64,000 nucleotides of DNA, taken from Notolepis coatsorum (lineage: Eukaryota; Chordata; Actinopteri; Aulopiformes; Paralepididae). Made by a program: the position numbers and the translations under genes. This document shows, piece by piece, positions 11,484 to 20,377 of this stretch (positions are counted from its first letter, which is position 1; every line of letters begins with the position of its first letter). The stretch lies in assembly GCA_963971535.1 (NCBI GenBank), contig OZ020585.1:23248005-23312004 (forward strand). The letters run 5' to 3'. Below the pieces are notes generated by a model that was not told the DNA's origin, did not search any database, and worked only from the letters and a program-made list of their open reading frames with translations.

Positions 11484-12250
11484 AAGACTGGCTAACAAAA
11501 GCATGTCTTTCACTTAACACCAAGAAAACAGTGTGTATGATGTTCACAAAGTCACCAGTAGAGGTCACTCACTCTAATGTGTTTCTGGGAGAGGCGGAGC
11601 TGGACATTGTACATTAATTCAAGTATCTTGGGGTCACATTGGACTCTACATTGACCTTCAAAAAGTCATGTGAAGAAAGTGACAAACAGTCAAGTTTAAC
11701 ATCGAAAACTTCAGGCAGATCAGGCCCTGCCTGCCAGTTAATGCTGCAAGGATGTTTCTGCATTCAATGATTTTATCACACATCGAGTAGGCCTACTGTT
11801 TTATCAACTGGTCTCTTTTATATGTCACTACTCTTACACCAATATAATTACTCTACAAAAAAGCCATAAAAGTATTTGATAGGAAACCAATTTCATTTCA
11901 TCACTGTAATGTTTTAGAAAAACATAACATGCTAAGTTTCGAGAATTTCCAAGTTTTCAAATATACTTGCTTCATGTACAAGGTTCTGCATGGACTTGCC
12001 CCTCCCCCATTGAATGAGTTCATCCAACAGAAAGCAGACACTGGCATTACCACCAGGGCCATCAGTAGAGGGGACTGTAAGGTGCCTTTTCGGTATACTA
12101 CCATTGCAAAAACTGTGTTCTCTGTTAAAAGTGGTAACTACTGGAATAGCCTTCCAGTTGTGATTAGAGAGTGCCCTACATACTCCATGTTCAAGACCCA
12201 TCTTAAACTGCATCTTAAGGCAAACCAGAACTGTGATCATTTTTAATCTG
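11484..12250 (+). pseudogene. Non-LTR retrotransposon RT C-terminal fragment
   Basis: Translated plus-strand frames match the C-terminal region of jockey-superfamily LINE reverse transcriptases. FKYLGVTLDSTLTFKK is encoded near 11620 after a stop. A clean frame at 11929-12246 contains FKYTCFMYKVLHGLAPPP, NEFIQQKADTGITTRA, NYWNSLPVVIRE and TYSMFKTHLKLHLK, the usual end of such ORF2 proteins. The catalytic RT core and endonuclease are missing and frameshifts are present, so it is a dead 5'-truncated copy. Confidence 0.85.
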
Positions 12251-12283
12251 ATTTAGTTTATGCAACTTGTTTATTGTTTTATT

Positions 12284-12812
12284 GCCGGCCCACACACTGG
12301 CCCACACACCGGCCCACATAATGGCCCACACACCGGCCCACATATGGCCCACACACTGGCCCACACACACCGGCCCACACACTACACCGGCCCACACACC
12401 GGCCCACACACTGGCCCACACACTGGCCCACACACCGGCCCACACACTGGCCCACATACTGGCCCACACACCGGCCCACACACCGGCCCACATACTGGCC
12501 CACACACCGGCCCACACACTGGCCCACATTAGTGGCCCACACACCGACTCACACACTGGCCCACACACCGGCCCACAGACTGGCCCACATACTGGCCCAC
12601 ACACCGGCCCACACACCGGCCCACATACTGGCCCACACACCGGCCCACACACTGGCCCACATTAGTGGCCCACACACCGACTCACACACTGGCCCACACA
12701 CCGGCCCACACACTGGCCCACATTAGTGGCCCACACACCGACTCACACACTGGCCCACACACTGGCCCACACATCGGCCCACATTAGTGGCCCACACACT
12801 GGCCCACACACT
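12284..12812. repeat. 12-bp minisatellite (GGCCCACACACC)
   Basis: Roughly 44 copies of GGCCCACACACC/T, with a recurrent variant block containing CACATTAGTGGCCCACACAC at about 12525, 12658 and 12719. It lies just inside the right end of the hAT, and the left end carries the same unit (8636-8695). Pro-His-Thr-rich ORFs here are artefacts. Confidence 0.97.
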
Positions 12813-12973
12813 GGCCAAAAAAAAAAAAGTAAAAAAGTTAAAAAAAAAAAAAAAAAAATATATAATTTTTTTTTTTTTTTTTTTTTTTTGGACCAGCCCA
12901 CTTTGGTCCCGGCCCATCGGGATTCGTCCCGAACGTCCCGATGGCCAGTCCGCCACTGACAGAACATAATAAA

Positions 12974-13140
12974 GTGGCGCAGTGGGCAAGGCGCTCGCCC
13001 ACTAGTGCAGGAGATGCTGGGTTCGAGCCCAGCTCTCAGCATTGCTACCAGCCTGGCTGGTCGTTCATACTAACACAATTGGCAGTGTTAGGGGTGGGAA
13101 AGCTGGTGGGTGGGTCCTGGTCGTTATAAAAAAAAAAAGA
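12974..13140 (+). mobile_element. tRNA-derived SINE, family 1 (short)
   Basis: A-box-like TGGCGCAGTGGGCAAGGCG and B box GGGTTCGAGCCCAGC, with a poly-A end. The duplication AACATAATAAA is at 12963-12973 and 13141-13151. It inserted across the 3' target duplication of the neighbouring hAT, so it postdates or abuts that site. Confidence 0.9.
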
Positions 13141-13193
13141 AACATAATAAAATGTGTAAAATAAATTAAAAAATAAATAAAACTTAAACCTCC

Positions 13194-13687
13194 TCATTTC
13201 TCAATCGTGTCCTCGTCAGAGTCCACAATCTCCACCCTCTTTGCCCGGTCACGTCCGTCCATAAAGTCCGGTCTCCTACTCCTGACGCAGTCCTGGTGCC
13301 ACAGATTCACAGCTTTTGTGGGGTCATACTCACTGATCTCTGGAGAGGACAGCTGGACCATCAGGATATCTGACAGTGTGTCAGACTTTAGGCTGGACCG
13401 CCAGTCTGTTTTTACCTGTTTCATTATACTGAAACCTCTCTCACATTCAGCTGTGGATGCAGGGAAGGACAGGACCAGGTCGACCAATGCCAGTAAATCA
13501 GGGCAGGAATATAGATGGCTCCTGTTGACCCTGAGCCAGGACATCTTCTGCAGGGACTGGGCCTCCTGGTACAGCAGTGCCTTCAGGACAGTCCACTGGT
13601 CAGGGATCCTTTCTGCAAAAATTCCAGAGGTCTCCAGGACTGGCTTGAAGTGGTCCACCAGGGTTTCGATTTCAGTTTCTCCAACAT
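13194..13687 (-). CDS. hAT transposase exon E (C-terminal dimerisation region)
   Basis: Last coding exon of the hAT transposase. It follows a TTCTAG acceptor (exon top at 13687) and ends at a TGA at 13194-13196. The encoded region has the hAT C-terminal dimerisation signature LVLSFPASTAECERGFSIMK, which pairs transposase monomers. The split codon with exon D (G + AT) keeps the frame. Downstream on the minus strand is an AT-rich 3' region interrupted by a SINE and two hAT elements. Family: hAT, resembling the ZNF862/KIAA1586-type proteins with a TTF zinc finger. The frame is open throughout. Confidence 0.88.
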
Positions 13688-13808
13688 CTAGAATTGTATA
13701 AATATTACAGAAAGCATAGTTTTAATTCTCAAATATTCAAACTAATAATATGATCATGAACCAGGCTGACTGCACTGCCCTGTATTAAACATAAAGAAAG
13801 CAACCTAC

Positions 13809-14035
13809 CTGCTGCTACGTCTGCTGACTCTGGCCAGTTGGTGAAGTTGACCACCTTGGTGGCACACAGCAACCCGTCACTGACGTCCTGGAACCTGTCG
13901 GTTAGACTCTCCTGTAGCTTGTCAAGCATTTTCTCCTGTGAGGTGACGATGGTCTTGCTCCACTTGCTGTCACTTCTGGTCAGTGGAATTCCCTCATAGC
14001 TGTTGGCCATTGTGGCTTTCATCATGGGCCCTTGT
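13809..14035 (-). CDS. hAT transposase exon D
   Basis: Internal exon with acceptor TATCTTCAG before 14035 and donor CAG|GTAGG after 13809. It encodes GPMMKATMANSYEGIPLTR and DKLQESLTDRFQDVSDGLL, part of the helical insertion domain between the catalytic segments of hAT transposases. Codon phase joins C (AG + A) and E (G + AT) without a stop. The conclusion that this is one spliced gene rests on these matching phases. Confidence 0.8.
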
Positions 14036-14166
14036 CTGAAGATAAAAGACAAATTTTACTATCTACTATTTACTATTTACATTTCTGAATTCACCTTTCA
14101 CTCACACAATAATTTCTCTTAATTCTCTTAAGGTACACATTTCTTTTGCAGCTTAAATAAACATAC

Positions 14167-14396
14167 CTGGTTTTGTACTTCTTAAGTATTGCCTGTGTTG
14201 AGCACAAGGAGCTGTGTGTCTCTGCTATGGTGACAGTGGAGCTCTGCAGACAGGCAGACAGGTTGCTCAGGTGTGTGAGTGTGTCATGCAGGAAGCCACA
14301 GAAGCGGACAACAGCAGCATCCCTGGCAGTACTGTAGTAGCCTCTGGCCTTGGCCTGCTGGGCACCTCTAACATTTTGGGCATCAGGAGATTGAAT
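14167..14396 (-). CDS. hAT transposase exon C
   Basis: Internal exon with acceptor TGTATTTCAG before 14396 and donor CCAG|GTATGT after 14167. It encodes IQSPDAQNVRGAQQAKARGY and CGFLHDTLTHLSNLSACLQ, typical of the region after the RW motif in this hAT group. It is 230 nt long, open, and in phase with exons B and D. Confidence 0.82.
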
Positions 14397-14429
14397 CTGA
14401 AATACATTAAGAACAAAGACATACAAATA

Positions 14430-14543
14430 AACAATTAATTGCTGTGGGGGGGGGGGGGGGGGGGGGGGGCGGTGGCAGATTTGATCAATGCGTAAAACAT
14501 TGAAACATGTTACTAATTCTAAGCATGTTTGTTGTTATTTACT
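14430..14543. repeat. Poly-G tract in hAT intron
   Basis: An uninterrupted G run of about 27 nt at 14443-14469 within the intron between exons C and B. No coding signal. Confidence 0.8.
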
Positions 14544-14712
14544 TTATTTATATTTATTTTAGAATACGGTTTTGGAGTATTAATTTTTGTTAAGAATATA
14601 GGACAGGCATATATAAGCATTATGCTTCAGTCTGTACCTTTTCAGTCACTGTAAAATCAAATATTGTTAAATGATGGTGTATATTGCATTGTGTGAGATG
14701 ATGACTGAATAA

Positions 14713-14756
<44 letters not shown>

Positions 14757-14760
14757 ATTA
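14544..14760 (+). mobile_element. Retroposon 3' end with (ACT)n tail
   Basis: Inverted homologue of 9873-10475, ending in ATGACTGAATAAACT then (ACT)n (14716-14756). The SINE present in the other copy is absent here, so this copy shows the pre-insertion state. It lies in an intron of the hAT gene. Confidence 0.75.
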
Positions 14761-14811
14761 CATATGTTAACTTTTGGAGTACTACTTAGCATAGAAATCT
14801 AGAGCCACTAC

Positions 14812-15442
14812 CTGTTCCAAGTGCTGGACAAGCCCCTGGTAACCACGCAGGAAATGGTCCAGAGCACGCAGTAGGTGTCCTACCCATCGGGTCCCGCCAA
14901 TTCTGGTGGGGACCAGTGCTGTGTGCCCAAGAGCCTGGAAGCTGTTTAGCAGGTTGGCCCTGTTCAGTGGACTGGTGTGGTAGAAGGTGTAGAGCCCAAG
15001 GCAGTGTGCCATACAGTGGATCCCGATGATGTAGGCCTTGTCCCCCTTCAGCCGGCTGACCACACCGTTCCTGGCTCCGGTCATCACAGCCGCTCCATCT
15101 GTTGCCAGAGCAACCAACTTGCTCCCCCACTCCTCACACACTCCATCCATGATGACAGTGATGGCATTGGTTATGTGTGCCGCGTCTGCCTTCTCCACTG
15201 ACTTGATGCCAACAAACGTTGTCTCAATCTTGCCGTTGTGACAGAATCTGACATACACTAATTCCTCCTCTTTCACAGAACTGTCTGTGGAGCCGTCTGA
15301 GAAGATGGAGAGCAATTTTATGTTTTTTAAATTCTCTCTGGCGTGGTTTCTCTCAGCCTCTGCAACATGGTGCATGAACTCTCTGGCCTGCTTCTCATTC
15401 CTATATGTTGAGCCCACAGCAATGCCTTTCTTTTCATCCAAA
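14812..15442 (-). CDS. hAT transposase exon B (catalytic core)
   Basis: Largest exon, 631 nt, open throughout. The acceptor TTTTTGCAG precedes 15442 and the donor CAG|GTAGTGG follows 14812. It encodes the RNase-H-like core: LSIFSDGSTDSSVKEEE (first acidic residue region), KLVALATDGAAVMTGARNG (second conserved Asp), GIHCMAHCLGL (Cys-x2-His) and GGTRWVGH (RW motif). Transposases of this type cut at both TIRs and insert with 8-bp duplications. It starts with LDEKKGIAVGSTYRNEKQA, joining the end of exon A. No disabling change is seen in this exon. Confidence 0.9.
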
Positions 15443-15676
15443 CTGCAAAAATCCAACAAACAAATAAATTAATTCAATACAATGAATAAGGTTATCTAAT
15501 ATATAGCTGCCTGGAACTTCTCAAACATTTCAGTACATAATAACAGTATACTGTATAATGAGTTATTTTATTGAAAACACAACATAAACAAGGCTATGCT
15601 AAATAAATGACCAGATCAGTTCACAGTTGTGAGTCTCACGTTATTACAAGAATACTCTACATGCATTTGTGCTTCA

Positions 15677-16616
15677 TTAACACTTTCCGTGCCACTCACG
15701 AGATTTCTCTGGTTTTTTTTATAGGTGGTTGCTAGCCACTCACGAGATTTCTCGGATTTTTTTTTTTTTTTTAGCGATCTGAAAAATTATTGCATCACCC
15801 GAGCCTACCCAAGTATAGCCGAGGGGCGCCGGCGATCACTGTGGAAAAAAGCGCCCCCTGTCGTCTCCCAGATGACATAAGTGATTTTGGAATGGACTCA
15901 ATGAAAATGAAGGGGGAAAAAATCCGGTACTCCACATTTTCCAGTTCACTGATCCAGCCGGGGTTACCACAGTTCATTCTGGAACCTCAGATCCCCGCGG
16001 ATCATGGAGATCTACAGTATCGCGTTGGATCCATACACGTATCGATTTTTTCGAATGGTGATCAGGAATTGGAATATACCAGTTGGATACCATCTGATGT
16101 CAGGTAAGGACTCTATGTTATCAGTGTTAGGATAATCAGAGTAAGTTTGATGAAGTTATAAGCTGTTTTGTGAAATGTCTTCTTTCGGTTTCACTGTAAA
16201 AGTCTGTGAGGAAATCAACGGAACGATTATCCGCGCGCGGCCGTAATGTGCTTGCGTGCACGTATAATATTGATCATCTAGCGTTTATTTGAAAACGATT
16301 CATAAAAAGGCAGACGAATATCAACGTTGTGGAATATTCCACTAAAAGACGATTTTCATAGAATGCTCCAGAATGAGCTGTTTTTTATATCAAAACGGGG
16401 GCTTTTCTAAATGCTCTAAAACGGAAACGACGCGATAAAAAAACAATCTGCCTTCACAGCACTGACTGGAAAATTGTCTTTGATAATGCGATGGGCAGAT
16501 TAGACACATAGCCATAATTTAAAACATAGATTAGGCGATATTAACGTTAACATTGGCGCCGATGGTGGCATTCAGCCGGTAAAACGGAAAACCAGGCGTG
16601 GTGCTCAAAGTGTTAA
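15677..16616 (+). mobile_element. piggyBac-like element B in hAT intron
   Basis: TTAA-CACTTTCCGTGCCAC at the left (15677) and GTGGTGCTCAAAGTG-TTAA at the right (16613-16616): TTAA duplication and ~15-bp imperfect TIRs. It is 940 bp with no transposase, and lies in intron 1 of the hAT gene. It is homologous in reverse to element A's left half and to the truncated element at 63601. Confidence 0.78.
15790..16107 (+). CDS. Exon-like ORF of a TTAA element (module 1)
   Basis: 105 codons. Motifs: DISDFGMDSMKMKGEKIRYS, SLIQPGLPQFILEPQIPADH, DLQYRVGSIHVSIFSNGDQ, ending IPSDVR. The coding part runs into CAG|GTAAGG near 16100, a strong splice-donor context, followed by the stop. Element A has the same arrangement. 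A third partial copy reaches the window end (GGCGATCAGGAATTGGAATA). I infer a 5' exon of an unidentified element gene. Confidence 0.45.
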   Translation: MHHPSLPKYSRGAPAITVEKSAPCRLPDDISDFGMDSMKMKGEKIRYSTFSSSLIQPGLPQFILEPQIPADHGDLQYRVGSIHVSIFSNGDQELEYTSWIPSDVR

Positions 16617-16659
16617 CAGGTTTCATATAGTAGTCATGATACTAGTGATACTAATTTAA

Positions 16660-17389
16660 TAGAATAAACATGTTCACTTACTTGCACAAAAGGGAGGTAG
16701 GGACCGCACTCGGAATATCGTTGTTTTTATTTTTTATTTTCAAGTTGTTAAAGGGCACAAAACGTTTTCAGCCATCCGGCATTCATCAGTGTGCAAATGA
16801 CAAATGTGACAAACATAACTTAAGTAGGCTGTACTTGACACCAGGTGGGAACAATCGGCAATCAGTTAACAGTTAACAGGCTAGGTTGACGTCATGATTG
16901 CTAGCAGGGCTAGATTGACAAGTAGATATCACAATATCACATAAATGTGTATGATGGTAATATATGAAAACAACAAATTGATACATATTACAATATTTAC
17001 AGACCTGTATAAAAAAAAAAAAAGACAGTACATTGGAGTGCATCAGGTTGTTAAACCGTTCATTAAACAGTGTACTCGTTTTTCTCTCTCATACAGTAGA
17101 TAACTTTGGATAGTACCTAAATAAATGGAGCTCATATCGTAGATAACTTAGGATAGCATCTACAGGAATGGAGCCAAACTGGACTCTTCATTCATCCCAG
17201 ATGGAATACATCGGTTTGAGCCGATGTCAATACAATATATAATTTACAACTCTGTATGAAACAAGAAAACACAGTACATTGGGGGTATCAGGTTGTAAGA
17301 CCGTTCATTAATCAGTGTACTAGTTTTTTTGTTTATACAGTAGATAGCTTATGATAGCTAGAGGAATGATAGCTAGAGGAATGGAGTCA
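16660..17389 (-). mobile_element. Penelope-like element 3' region with tandem duplication
   Basis: Downstream of the GIY-YIG coding end (minus strand). Two copies of a ~245-bp segment lie head to tail (about 16990-17235 and 17236-17470). Shared landmarks are ACCGTTCATTAA followed by CAGTGTACT, CAGTAGATA, and the coding remnant that reads HRLK in both. Terminal tandem duplications are known for Penelope-like elements. Confidence 0.6.
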
Positions 17390-18030
17390 AATTGAACTCT
17401 TCATTCATCCCAACTGGATACATAGATTTGAGCCGATGAATCCATACACATTCCCGTTGCAAAAGCAGTTGTTCATGGTTGCCACCTTCTATTAAGAAAA
17501 ACCATCTCTAGACCTATGCACTTGAGGTCATTCATTTTATGATCCATTTTGTTAAAATGTCGTGCCACAGGGGAATTAATGTCAGTCCGCTTTATATTGC
17601 TTCTGTGTTCGTTCAATCTGATTTTTAATTTGCGGGATGTCTGTCCAATATAGTATTTTTTACATGGGCAGAATAATAGATAAATTATGTGTGTGGAATT
17701 GCATGTTATTAGCGATCTGATCTTGTAATTCTTCCCGGTGTGGGAGTCGTGAAATGTGTTTGTTTTGATCATGTGGCTGCAAGATGTGCATGATCTACAT
17801 GGGAAGCTTCCATGAATAAAAGGTTCTGGCTTTGAATACGAGTCCGCTCTGACAAGGCGGTCCTTCAGGTTTGTAGCCCTTTTATGTGTAAAACGTGGAG
17901 GGTGTTGGAAGCGATCATTTAACGTTCTATCCGATGATAGAATGTGCCAGTGTTTCATGACTGTGGACTTGATAACGTAACTAAATGGATCATAAGTAAG
18001 GACATAATTAATGGTGCCTGGTGTTCTGTT
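17390..18030 (-). pseudogene. Penelope-like element, RT C-terminus plus GIY-YIG endonuclease
   Basis: The minus-strand frame 17958-17473 encodes the linker and GIY-YIG endonuclease of a Penelope-like retroelement. LKDRLVRAD and CRSCTSCSHMI form a cysteine cluster, then IIYLLFCPCKKYYIGQTSRK (the GIY-YIG core; Y-I-G seen as YYIGQT) and LNEHRSNIKR with the conserved Arg and His. After a frameshift near 17470 the usual C-terminus continues as VWIHRLKSMYPVGMNEEF. The reverse-transcriptase core is missing, so this is a 5'-truncated dead copy in intron 1 of the hAT transposase gene. A TTTC simple repeat (18037-18050) borders it. Confidence 0.85.
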
Positions 18031-18174
18031 TCTTTCTTTCTTTCTTTCGGAATAGTTCTTTTCTTTCGATTTGGTTTACAGTGGCCATGGCAGAGTTAAG
18101 ACACTGCTTTGGGTAGCCCTTTTCATCAAATCGTCCCAACATATTTTCACTTTCGGAGTGGAACTCCTCTTGAC

Positions 18175-18640
18175 TTGCACATCCACTCGAAGTCCGTAAA
18201 GGGTCTTGCATTCTTTCCAATGGCATGTACAGTCCGAAACATAATCTTCATTTTTGTGCTGGTCTGTTCTGACATGGCTGTTAGCCTGGCCACAGAGGTC
18301 TTGAAAGGAGAGGCTCCGATGCCGACGCAGACATGGAGCCAATGTGACACTGGCTCTGTTCATGGTCACGAATTGCTTCCAGCTTCATAGATGTGCTCCC
18401 AATAACAAAAGTGTTGTTTCTGTTTTTGTTTTTTGCATACTTGCGGCACACCGAACAAGTCATCACTCCAGCCCCAGCATCATACTGGAGCCAGTCTCTT
18501 GAGGCACCACTAACGGCATCTCCAAATTTCCACTCGTCTCTAAACTTTCTTTTATTAGGTGGTCCCGCTCTCGCTGCCACTTCTTCCGCGGTGAGTTGTG
18601 TTTTTACCGGCCGGCTTACTCCTTTAATATGGTTCCACAT
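18175..18640 (-). pseudogene. hAT transposase exon A (TTF-type zinc finger), frameshifted
   Basis: Begins at ATG 18638-18640 with MWNHIKGVSRPVKTQLTAEE and encodes the N-terminal DNA-binding finger: WLQYDAGAGVMTCSVCRKYA (C-x2-C) then AIRDHEQSQCH. The frame is lost between about 18340 and 18285. A different frame continues with MFRTVHAIGKNARPFTDFEW, the conserved segment that joins exon B. The proposed donor is AA|GTCAAG at 18175; it keeps phase with exon B but is a weak site. This frameshift is the only lesion I see in the gene, besides intron insertions. Confidence 0.75.
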
Positions 18641-18950
18641 ACTGTATCAGTGAGTAACGTTATTTAACGTTATTACATTTCACGTTAGCTAGGTGGGCGT
18701 AACGTTAGCTGAGCTCCCTACAGAGCAGAAGAAGAGCGTGCAGCTGATGTCACGTTGGTAAACAAGCCAACGAGATGATGCGCCCCGAGAGACGGGGTTG
18801 CCAAAAACTCCGACTGCCGTAAAACCAAAACACACCGCAGATTTTTTCTTTTACATGACGATAAGGTGCCGGGCAGACCTCTCAGTGGGAGGCGCCAAAC
18901 GTAAAAACTGAGCGCCAATGGCGGGTGGCGGCCTCTAATTTCGCCCCCTG

Positions 18951-19753
18951 TATCAATCGTTCAGGATGTAGGAACGTTATAATTTTTCATTCACATATTC
19001 ATACTAAAATACGGTCTAAAGTATAAATATGTTTTTATCGTTTTCTGCAGCATTCTGCAGAACGTGATTTATAGCCCTAAATGCATTATATTGATGATCA
19101 AATAGTTTGATAGCGATCGCCGCCGGATAAAAAATGTCAAATGGACGTGCTTCTAGAAGTTACTACTTATCATCTGATGTTGACCGGATGGGGGGGGGGG
19201 TCGTTTATAATTCCGTGGCCAACGTTAGATGATTCATGTAATGTGAGTGATATGATCATTAGAGCAGTTTGTATCGAACACGGTAAAAATAAATGCTGAA
19301 ACTTACCCCAGTCTCCTCGGGCCGTGGGGCGAAGAGCGTGGAGCAAAAATATTCCTATTATGGGATGTTGAAATATGCGATCCATCTCCAGGTTGTATAA
19401 TAGTATATACGTCCAAATCATGTTGTTTATCGAGTTATTGGTAACGGATCGCTATCCATTGTGTCGAGCTCGAATCCCGGGACCTATAGCGAGTGATCGG
19501 ACCGAATTTGGATGAGCACCAGTTAACGGTTTCTGGTTTGGGCGATCCGCCGATCGGCCACCAGATGGCGCTCTTGAACCGTTGGAGAGTTGAGAGGGGA
19601 TCAACAGTAGATCTCAAGTCTCCGCGGGAGAAATATGATTGCGATCACAGATTTTTGAAATATTGATCTCAATGACGTGTTACGGCGTCATTGGCAGAAT
19701 TAGCATGGCGGGGAATGACGAGTTAAGGCATCCTTGGCGATTAAAGTGTTAAG
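18951..19753. mobile_element. Right half of split piggyBac-like MITE F
   Basis: Starts at the hAT target duplication TATCAATC and continues GTTCAGGATGTAGGAACG, as in intact MITEs. It ends GGCGATTAAAGTG-TTAA (19750-19753). With 5615-5772 it makes about 950 bp, matching the 960-bp copies at 38723 and 43117. It carries exon-like module 2 on the minus strand (19421 down to ~19308), ending RPTARGDWG before GGTAAG. Confidence 0.8.
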
Positions 19754-20377
19754 GACCGTCCACGTATATATACGTGTTTCCGTGCCATGCGTTGTGGACC
19801 AGAGCCACGTATATAGCCGTGGCAAGTTGTTATTATTTTATTTAGGGATGTCCGATATTCGGCAGTAAAATGTGATATGGGAAAATATCGGTATCAGTTT
19901 AAAAAAATACAAAAAAATAACAATATTTGTTATATATATATCCAGTGAAATTATTAGTTACCTGAAATTATTCTGTTTTTTGGACGGGGAAACCCTGCAT
20001 ATATCGGTATCGGTTGATATCGGTTGATATCGGTATCGGAAATTAAGAGTTGGACAATATCGGAATATCGGTATCGGTAAAAAAGCCAATATCGAGCATC
20101 CCTAATTTTATTCCATATTTATAACGCTATTAACGTCCGCGATCGAGATGCATGACCTACCCACATATTTGATTTTCGAAACATGCAATACCGGCCAGAT
20201 CCGCTTAGGGGCGCCATCGCTCCACTGCAGTATCATTGAGGGCGATTGTAAAAAAAATTCTTTTACAGTCTGTGGGCGGATCATATGAGCCTCGATTCCA
20301 AACGAAGACCCTCCATCTTTGATCCCGTTACCGAACGCATATTTCAGCCTGGAATAATGGGATTTATGATTAGCCAA
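19754..20377 (-). mobile_element. Family O element copy 2, interrupted by a hAT MITE
   Basis: Abuts the TTAA of MITE F with GGACCGTCCACGTATATA. The minus strand matches 2709-3057, including the conserved ORF (20377-20108, 89 codons; motifs KYAFGNGIKDGGSSFGIEAH and PVLHVSKIKYVGR). The ORF is intact in both copies apart from a few substitutions. A hAT MITE sits at 19843-20104 in the non-coding part. Confidence 0.6.
19843..20104. mobile_element. hAT MITE (TAGGGATGTCCGATATT family)
   Basis: 262 bp, same family as 8966-9339. ATTTTATT is duplicated at 19835-19842 and 20105-20112. The empty site survives in family O copy 1 near 2950. Confidence 0.95.

Larger units (their letters stand above)
8590..12958. 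mobile_element. hAT element (CAGTGGCGGACTGG ends), with nested inserts
   Basis: The left terminus CAGTGGCGGACTGG and the right terminus CCAGTCCGCCACTG are inverted copies. ACAGAACA is duplicated exactly at 8582-8589 and 12959-12966. Both subterminal regions carry GGCCCACACACCGGCCCA repeats. The 4.4 kb interior holds a smaller hAT MITE, CT repeats, a retroposon tail with a SINE, and a LINE fragment. I see no transposase of its own. Confidence 0.9.
5773..18950 (-). mobile_element. hAT DNA transposon with transposase gene, carrying many nested insertions
   Basis: The element separates the two halves of a TTAA MITE. The flanking octamers are TATCTATC (5765-5772) and TATCAATC (18951-18958), 7/8 identical, fitting a hAT 8-bp target duplication. 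Read inward, the right end is CAGGGGGCGAAATTA. The best matching left end, CAGGGCACGAAATTA, is at 7404, and both continue into a CACC(G)GCCA-type stretch. The 5777-7403 segment looks like a separate element inserted at the extreme left end. A minus-strand transposase gene runs from 18640 to 13194. Without nested insertions the hAT would be roughly 4-5 kb. Confidence 0.72.

Noticed and set aside
12215..12726. Cys-Gly-Pro-Val or Pro-His-Thr repeat proteins
   Set aside because: Readings of a 12-bp minisatellite, whose period keeps all frames open.
17473..17958. Host GIY-YIG nuclease gene
   Set aside because: Context, C-terminus and linker cysteines fit a Penelope-like element; frameshifted and 5'-truncated.
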